Below are positions 56,215-64,000 of a DNA stretch of 64,000 nt, piece after piece. Within the stretch, counting starts at the first letter, position 1; the number at the start of each line of letters is the position of its first letter. The stretch is from Pomphorhynchus laevis (taxonomy: Eukaryota; Acanthocephala; Palaeacanthocephala; Echinorhynchida; Pomphorhynchidae), in NCBI GenBank assembly GCA_012934845.2, contig WNNJ02001200.1:103024-167023 (forward strand), read 5' to 3'. The position numbers were made by a program, and so were the translations under genes. A model generated the notes under the pieces. It was not told the DNA's origin. It did no database searches and saw nothing but the letters and a program-made list of their open reading frames with translations.

Positions 56215-57565
56215 CAATATGAATTTGTTCATAACTGTTTAAAAATAAATCAAAACTATATAAATATATAAAATATATGTTCCAATAAATTGATGATATG
56301 TGTATTGTAAGGTAATCGAAATTAATACTGGTATAAAACACTAGTTCAATATTAATTCCACAAAAGAATTTGGAAAACACACAAAATAAATTAATTTTCA
56401 AAATAAATACTTTTAATTTTAAAGAATTATTGGAGCTGGGTAAAATGGAAAATTTTATTTGATATTTAACTAACCTTCGTTATAAAAATTCATTATATTT
56501 AAAAATTTTATTTGATATTTTACTAACCTCTGTTAGCATCTTAAGAAAATTATTCAGCAATTTTCTGAAGATGCTAACGGAGGTTATTGAAATATCAAAT
56601 AAAATGTCACCCTTTTTGATCCACTTTTAATAATTCTTTATAAATAATATATCATTATCAACTATTTATAACTTTTGATTTTAGTACGTTTATACAAATT
56701 TAAATTTAATTTATATAAAAGAAGCGTTAGTAAAATTAATTAGCCTTTTATTCTAAAAAATATATACATACATATGTTATAATAACAAAAACGCATATCT
56801 AAAAAAATTAAACTATCGAGTAAATATAAATATGAGGATAAAATTGAATTAATTGAAGCTTCAAATATATTGATAAGACAAAATAATTTAAAATTAGTCA
56901 GATCTACACTTAGACTAATAAAAGATGTTTTAATGGAATATAATACTAGTCAAACTAAACTATTAAATATATAAAATATATGTTCCAATAAATTGATGAT
57001 ATGTGTATTTAATTCTAATAATTTTTATTCAATTAGTGAACAAATTTATCCAGAAAGCCTTATTCTTAGCAAAATCGATATTGATGATAAAGAAGGTGTA
57101 TATCTAGATATGAACATTAAATTAACATTAACTAAAACTACTATTAATTTATATCGTAAAGATGACATATTTAAATTTACAAGAAACATATTTTTGCATG
57201 AGCATTCATGCATACCATATAATATAAAATGTAATACATTAAATAATGAAATTTTAAGAATTGCAACAATTTGGCCCCGCAACTATGTTGAGTCGTGGAA
57301 TAGGGGCCGAATCCTGATAACATAACAGTTCATCATGATGACCTCTAATCCTTATTCTGATGCACCGTCTTTTATTTGTTAGTCAATTCATAAAAATTGA
57401 CTTTTATTTTAAATTTTAATTTAATATGAGATATATAAAATCTTATATAAAATTATTAAGATATTTATAATTATTTATAATTATTTATTATTTTATTATT
57501 TTATTTTTATTTATCATTATGTTAAATTTATAAATATTTAATATACGTAGACTCAGTCATCTGAT
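56215..57565 (+). mobile_element. PLE copy with terminal repeat, split by hairpin F4
   Basis: RT motif A region (FSTFIQI-like, around 56671-56720), motif C remnants, EQIYPESLILSK, EGVYLDMNIKLTLTKTTIN and EHSCIPYNIKC (56993-57260). The GC box follows from 57270 with GGGGCCGAATCCTGATAACA, then the tail and end motif ACGTAGACTCAGTCATCTGA (57541). Broken several times. 57566-58890 shows nothing recognised. Confidence 0.8.
56422..56670. repeat. Hairpin element F4 with 13-bp target duplication
   Basis: 249 bp, flanked by ACTTTTAATTTTA (56409-56421) and ACTTTTGATTTTA (56671-56683), 12 of 13 identical. It interrupts the PLE RT. Confidence 0.9.
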
Positions 57566-58896
57566 CTGATTCATTGGCAATTAGATTTAATGGAATACTT
57601 TTTATTTAACATTTTGCAAATTAAATGAAATTATTTCTGATTTGAAATAATATCAGCATTGGTATAAAAAGGTGTGTAACTTTCAATTTGTTAACATATC
57701 TATATTTTCAATTAATCGGAATTTTTTAAATTAGTTATCTTTTTATTGTTTCTTATTTTATAGAAAAATATACCAGTGCATTCATTGTTGCAATACATTT
57801 CGATGATTATTTATATTCTTCACGTTGCTTCAATCCTCTATTTTTAAGGCAACATCAGTACACATTGATGATCATCGTCAGCTACTGATTTGGTAGCTAT
57901 TAATATTAACCTAAATATTAGGCTATTAATAGCCTAGTATTAATATAATACTAAATATTAATATTAAATATGTAGCATAAATTAAGAAATGCAGAGCTTT
58001 AAAATTAGTTTATTTTCATATGAAAAGCCTTTGTATTTACTGTATTTATTAAAGTATTTTCGATAATTCTCATTTAATATATCATTATCTCTTAAGAATA
58101 TACTTGTTTAACCAAAATTGATCATATGGTTTTTTAAATATCAACTGATAAATACTGCAGATGTCATATTCTATTACATATTTTATTGCATGTTATATTT
58201 TATTAAAGTTTAATATTTAATTATTAAATATTCAACTTTATTAAATATTCAACTTATAATAAGTTGAATGTCAATGTCGGAAATTCAATTAATATTTTTA
58301 TATATAATCTCGGAAATTAAATAAATTCTCAACTTTTGTCAATTTTGGAAGTAAATCCAATAAACAACATGTAGCATCGATCACAAACAAAAGCGGACAC
58401 TGAATTTTAATGAATTCAAAATAATTACATATAACTTATGCAAATACACTTTCAAAATTTAAATGTAAGATCTGTATGACTCACACTTATTTATGTTGAG
58501 CTATTATTTTAGCATGTTAAAATTTTGATTAAAAATTGACTGTTCACTTATCGATTTCTGTTATTTATTAGTGGATAGAGTGAAATGCAAAATTTTATTT
58601 CACTTTCTCCACTGATAAATTATGTTAATATTATATTGTTTTGCGAAGCATTTGAATGATTTATCTAAGAATAGGAAGACATCCAAAAATAGGCTATAAT
58701 TAAATCAGATTTCAGTGTAAATTTTATGAATCATTCTGTCTAAAACATTTGATAAAAAAGTTTATCAATTTTTGAATTTTCATGTTAGTACTTGGTATTG
58801 AGTTAAAACGTTTTGGGTATGGGTTATTAATGTTTTTCTAAACTAATTTTAAAATAAGATGTATGAACCAACATTAATATCTTGAATCTACGATGA

Positions 58897-59550
58897 ATGG
58901 CGGCATATCTAAATATGAGCATTAAATTAACATCAATTAAAACTACTTTTAATTTATATCGTAAAGATGACATATTTAAATTTACAAGAAACATATTTTT
59001 GCATGAGCATTCACGCATACCATATAATATAAAATGTAATACATTAAATAATGAAATTTTAAGAATTGCAACAATTTGTAACGATATTGGTTTTCTTCAA
59101 AATCATTCAAATAATTTAATAGATGCATATTTTAAACTAGGTTACTATAAAATTACAATCAAACAGAAAATTTTTAAAAAAGTATATGAATCATCAAAAT
59201 ATTGTTAAAAAGAAATTTAAACTCTTAAGTAGAAATTTTTAATAAACAACTAGTAAATAATATAATCTATGTTAGAATAATATAAATTACTCTAGATAAT
59301 TACATTAATAGAAATACATAATCATCACGCATTTGATCTGTTGCTATGTTAGATAGAACAATATGGACTGAAACCTGAAAGCATAGCAATTCTTCCAGAT
59401 TACCTATAATCTTGATTCAAATACATAGTAAATTATTTATTAATGGGTTCATAAAAATATTAATTGTCCAAAAATTCAATTTTAAATTAATATATTTATA
59501 TTTTAAAATTTAGTTATATCAAAAAAGCGTAGACTCAGTAAAGTGATTTG
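58897..59550 (+). mobile_element. PLE copy, RT C-terminus and terminal repeat
   Basis: Frame 58897-59208 reads TTFNLYRKDDIFKFTRNIFL, then IPYNIKCNTLNNEILRIAT and YFKLGYYKITIKQK. A decayed GC box follows (CTGAAACCTGAAAGCATAGC), then the end motif GCGTAGACTCAGTAAAGTGA (59528). 59551-60340 shows nothing recognised. Confidence 0.75.
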
Positions 59551-60344
59551 AGTAGTAATTATTTCTAAATTTACCATCTAGGTGATATTCTTAGAAATTA
59601 TGTTCTATTTAGGAATATAGATAAGCATGAGATTGATTAATCTATAGTAGATATTATCCAGCTATTTCTGAGCTATATTTTAAAACAGTACAAGATTAGC
59701 GGCTTGTCATCACACAATGGACTTAACGACTGATTTGGCGTTTCTTTCTTGGTTAATGTTATTCTTAATGAGTTTTATGTTTATTCCTGTGATACTTTGG
59801 TAAGCAACGATTTCTAATTAATGGTTTTGGTCACAACTTGTTTGTTTTTTAGCTTAAGATTTATTTTCGATAAACAGCTTAGCAAATTGATGGTGAGTTC
59901 AAATGTAATGTACAAATAAATAAATGTAATGTTCTAACTATAATAAAATATTCTTTGAATTGACGTAATTATATTTTTATTTGATTTGAATAATTGAAGG
60001 TAAAATCCAGCACAAACGAAATTAAAATCATTTTTAATATTTAGCAACTATTTGATACCATTTTCAGGAATAGCTAAAACAACGATTGACGATTACACAT
60101 AGTAGTTCAAAATAATTCTTAACGTTCAATTTTGATTTTATTGTTTGAATATCAATTGCTTCTTTGTTCGTGTGTGTTCTCCGATTACTTTCAGATGCAA
60201 CGATTTCTTCATTGTTAAAGTTAATATAATGAACAGTGGTTTGGGCGTGGTCCGTCAATTTTGAGACATTTTTATTTAAATAGAGTTGAGTTATGCTAAA
60301 TTAAACAGGATATATCATAAAATTATATTATTTGTTCATGTATT

Positions 60345-60560
60345 GGACAAGTGCAGGATAGATGCACACACTACAACTAATACACTCTGCATGGCATTTT
60401 TACTATCTAAATACGTCTGCATTTGTGTTAAAACTGAATTATAATTAGCTTTAATAATAGTTTGTTGATTTATATATTTAACTATTTTCTGTTTGATTTT
60501 ATTTTTACGGTAACTTAGTTTAAAATATGTATATACTAAAACAATATTATGTATTAATAT
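60345..60560 (-). mobile_element. PLE fragment, C-terminal
   Basis: The minus frame reads VYTYFKLSYRKNKIKQKIVK and YINQQTIIK, matching the RT C-terminus of the family. Short remnant. 60561-61320 shows nothing recognised. Confidence 0.6.
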
Positions 60561-61412
60561 TACAATTAAATTATGTATTAAATATGTATGTATTAAACTA
60601 TATATATGATAATAAAAAAATAAAAACAATATAATATCTAATAAACCATAGATATTCTAATGTTCTTTAGAAAAAACACAATAGCTTATATTCTAAAAAC
60701 ACAAAAGGCTTTTATATATTTAAATAAATAAAATACTTAAAATATATAAAACAATATATAAAAGTGATAAAAGCTATAAAAACAATATAAATATATTATA
60801 TTCTACGAACACTTAGTGTTTGTAGCAACCTATGAATGTTATTGCGTATGAGTAAGCTCGCCATGGTCGTAACCATCGATGTAGCGGTGCTTTGCTAGTA
60901 TCGAGCATAATTAAACTCAAAAATATAGTAGTGCAGAATTAGTCCGAGAGCATATTTTAAAAATGCGATCTTCTTTTCCCCCCGTTTTTTCATTCTCCAT
61001 TTAGTTATAACGGCTAATATGCAAATCTCTTGGAGTATATAAGTGTATAACGGCAGTGGTTATAGCTTTAAATTTATATAATAGTATATTCTAAACTAGA
61101 ACCTACTTTATTCCACATTGAAACATTAAATAATGCTATCAGCAAGTTGTATTCATTACCTTTAAGAAAATTGCACTACACTCAACAAGTTGATAAATAG
61201 TCAAATATCATCGTTCAACGTATCAAATACAATAATAATCTTTGATAGTATTCCTTTCTGAACGTGTAGGAGAACTGTGCCATACATTTGTGTTATTCTG
61301 ACATTTTTTATTTTATCTTATACTATAGAAATATCGAACATTATGACATGCTTATCGCTAATGGCATCGATAAATCCTTACTAAATGAAATCCTTGAGAA
61401 AACGCTTATTAG

Positions 61413-61611
61413 AAGTACTTCGATGTCAGCAATAAAGCACTTTTGCTTTTCGCTAATTACTTAGCTAAAACTGTTCACCCAAGGCCGAAACAACAAAGTT
61501 CTTTAAATAATGTAGTTCTTATTTATAAAATTATGTTCACTAACGCAATTAGCACACACTACTTATCACGATATTCCAAGAAAAAATTTACGATTACTCA
61601 ATACGACTTGT
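61413..61611 (+). CDS. Possible exon, unidentified
   Basis: Between an AG (61411-61412) and a strong donor GTAAGT (61612) the frame reads KYFDVSNKALLLFANYLAKT, then FTNAISTHYLSRYSKKKF and TQYDL. I do not recognise the protein. A neighbouring upstream frame (NGIDKSLLNEILEKTLI) could belong to it. Low certainty. Confidence 0.3.
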
Positions 61612-61742
61612 GTAAGTCACTTTCTGCTATCAATGGGTTCATTAAAATTTAAAAAAAAAATAACTTTCTCTATTTTGTTAGTGTTTTTAATCAAAATTTA
61701 AAAGAGCTGATAAGATGTAATGTTTAATAATGTTGTTTTTAG

Positions 61743-61910
61743 AAAACAAAAGTAGACGCAAGTACAAGGACGGACAACCCCGTAGGTGAAGTAAATAATG
61801 ACCGTATCCAATGGAATTTTCCATTTATTGATGATGCTCTAAAAGTGATTTGTTCAACTGATAAAGAAATCCCGTCTACAAACGCAGGCCGATTAAGCTG
61901 TTTCTGGTGA
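61743..61910 (+). CDS. Possible exon, unidentified
   Basis: After TTGTTTTTAG the frame reads KTKVDASTRTDNPVGEVNND, then FPFIDDALKVICSTDKEIPS and TNAGRLSCFW before TGA. GC-richer than the flanks. Its phase does not join the donor at 61612, so the two are not simply consecutive exons. Function unknown. 61911-62450 shows nothing recognised. Confidence 0.3.
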   Translation, partial: KTKVDASTRTDNPVGEVNNDRIQWNFPFIDDALKVICSTDKEIPSTNAGRLSCFW

Positions 61911-62449
61911 TTTATTAACCTTGTCCGAAAAATGCCATTTGTTAATTGTTTATTTGCCCTTTTATTTAATTTTAAATATTTATTTAAATATTTTATTTAT
62001 TTTGATTTTTTCATAAACTTTTAAATAATCGATAAACAGTAAATTTTAATTATTTGCTGATTGCGAATTACCGAGCAAGTGCTTATATGCAGGTGATTCC
62101 GAGACTTAATTTAAATAGTATTATGTATAATACGAATTAGAGATAAAATTCTATATTTATAAAAATAATCACGTAATAAATTATTCTAATGTCGTACATT
62201 TGTTGAAGACACTTAGTTGTAAATATATGATTAATATTTGTCTCTTTATTGTTCTATAATATTCAATGAAATCAATCGTTTCATGTACCTTAGAGCAATC
62301 ACTGAGTGAGAAAGAAATTAAATTTAATTGAAGGAACAATCACGCCTTAGAGCATATAGCGATATGACATTTATATCTGATTAATTAATTCATGACATCA
62401 TTAAATATATGCTAATTAAAGTGAAAATCTTTACAAACATTATATTTGG

Positions 62450-63500
62450 AAAGATATATACATCTATATGTCATAAATACGTACGATTTTTGTACGCTTT
62501 ATACCAATCTAGATTTAGCAAATATTAAAGAAGCGTAAAAATAATTAATTTATCTTATATATTCTGAAAAATATGCATATATATGCTATAATAACTATAA
62601 CCTAACAAAAATTAAACCATCAAGTAAATATAAATATATGGATAAAATTGAATTAATAGAATCCTTAAATATTTTGATAAATCAAAATTATTTAAAAGTA
62701 GGGACATCTATATTTAGACAAGTAAAAGGTGTTCCAATAGTGGTAATAGTAGCCCAATTATAACTGACTCATTTTTATAGAATATGAATTTGTTCATAAC
62801 TGTGTAAAAACTAAATCTAAACAATATAAATATATGAAATATATGTTTCGATATATTGAGGATATATGTTTATTCAAGTCTAATAATTTTTATTCAATAA
62901 GCGAACAAATTTATCCAAGTAGCTTCATTCTTAACAAAACCAATAGTAATGATAAAGAAGGTGTATATCTAGATATGAACATTAAATTAACATTAACTAA
63001 AACTACTATTAATTTATATCGTAAAGACGACATATTTAAATTTACAAGAAACATTTTTGCATGAGCATTTATGCATACATAATTATTGGAGCTGGATCAA
63101 AGACAAGAAGAAATTATTTTTGATAGTTCGCTAATTTCTGTTATTAGCATCTTCAGAAAACTTCCAGAACTTTCTGAATTTACATCTTAAGAATTTTCTG
63201 AAGATGGTAACAGAAGTAGTTAGCGAAATATCAAAAATAATTTCCTCTTTTCTTTGATCCAGTTCCAATAATTATTTATCAATAATGGATTAGTATTACC
63301 TATTTAAAATTTATGCATACCATAAACAAGGGGTCGAAACCGATAACATGTCAATTCCTCCTGATAAGCTTCTATCTTTATTCTAAAACACGGTATATTA
63401 TCTATTACTATGTTTTTTAAATACTTGTTTTAAATCTTATTTTTAAGATTTATATATTTCCATTTAAAATTTTTTGTATATTACAATAAGTACATGATTA
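62450..63500 (+). mobile_element. PLE copy, RT and terminal repeat, split by hairpin F5
   Basis: RT blocks ALYQSRFSKY-like region (62500), VGTSIFRQVKGVPI, YMKYMFRYIEDICLF and EGVYLDMNIKLTL (to 63060). The hairpin follows, then a decayed GC box (GGGGTCGAAACCGATAACAT). Broken. 63501-63965 is AT-rich without features. Confidence 0.75.
63079..63308. repeat. Hairpin element F5 with 12-bp target duplication
   Basis: 230 bp, flanked by identical ATTTATGCATAC (63067-63078 and 63309-63320). Right arm has TTTTCTGAAGATGGTAAC and GTTAGC, then GAAATATC. Confidence 0.9.
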
Positions 63501-63963
63501 AGTAAAATGTTTCATAGACAAAAGTCCATCCAGAAACTTACATCATTCAGCGATTGTAAGTAGTCTGAATATACTATTTGCTAATGAATGAAATGAAGTA
63601 GAAAAGTGCTTTATTAAATATTTTGTGGACATGAAAAGAAATTAAAATATTGTTGCAAGTTAGAAAACATATATAATCAATTAAAATTATATCATATAAT
63701 TATATGATATTAATATTATAATTAATTTAGATTTAAACGTTCAAGTTTCATCTAAACTTAAAAATCCACAACTTTAAAAAAGACATTTTAAAAATTACCC
63801 ATAATAGTAAAGTACATTGTTGTCTTTCAATCAATATATAAAATTGAATGACATTATAAATTTGCACATATAAAATCAAATTATAACAAATTGTATCATT
63901 TATAAGCAAAAATATCATTTATATGTTTTTTCTCCATTGATTAGTAAATGTTAAATCTATTTA

Positions 63964-63966
<3 letters not shown>

Positions 63967-64000
<34 letters not shown>
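63967..64000. repeat. (TA)n microsatellite
   Basis: Uninterrupted TA dinucleotides up to the window edge. Confidence 0.98.

Overview
This is a stretch of very AT-rich (roughly 70 percent or more) metazoan nuclear DNA, almost entirely made of nested mobile elements. The only recognised host gene is heterochromatin protein 1 (HP1/CBX type). It is represented by two matching exons on the + strand (9984-10211 and 14909-15026), separated by a 4.7 kb intron packed with transposons. The element content (APE-type LINEs with CCHC gag ORFs, Penelope-like elements, a Ginger-type transposon) suggests an invertebrate, possibly an arthropod or another protostome. I cannot place it further.

Layout: 1-1.8 kb, LINE copy on the minus strand, cut by the window edge. 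2.85-4.47 kb, Ginger-like DNA transposon with 41-bp terminal inverted repeats. 4.7-8.6 kb, near full-length degenerate LINE (minus). 9.1-9.66 kb, foldback carrying a hammerhead ribozyme motif in each arm. 9.98-15.03 kb, HP1 exons and repeat-filled intron. 16.1-17.4 kb, small element with a GIY-YIG nuclease domain and two hammerheads. 18.6-19.1 kb, Penelope-like (PLE) terminal repeat. 19.8-26.2 kb, two LINEs head to head. 28.5 and 41.3 kb, a 598-bp inverted repeat pair. 29.3-32.1 kb, PLE interrupted by a 0.63 kb TIR element. 32.5-33.9 kb, large foldback. 36.8-44.4 kb, several PLE copies and a 164/165-bp tandem array. 45.2-46.6 kb, a different LINE. 46.6-55.3 kb, three LINE copies in an uninterrupted head-to-tail array. 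56.2-63.5 kb, more PLE copies.

Two retroelement families dominate. The LINE family has ORF1 (gag with CCHC knuckles) and ORF2 (APE endonuclease plus reverse transcriptase with YADD, no RNase H seen), and ends in an AATAAA-rich tail. The PLE family has a PLE-type RT and a GC-rich terminal box, but no GIY-YIG domain is attached to its RT in any copy here. Around these sit hairpin elements of 210-257 bp with 12-14 bp target duplications and hammerhead-like arms, which look like non-autonomous derivatives of the PLE machinery. The most unusual signals are the recurrent inverted pairing of hammerhead or hammerhead-like motifs, the TIR element encoding a nuclease-like protein, the head-to-tail LINE array with an in-frame ORF2-gag fusion, and the PLE terminus abutting the HP1 splice acceptor.
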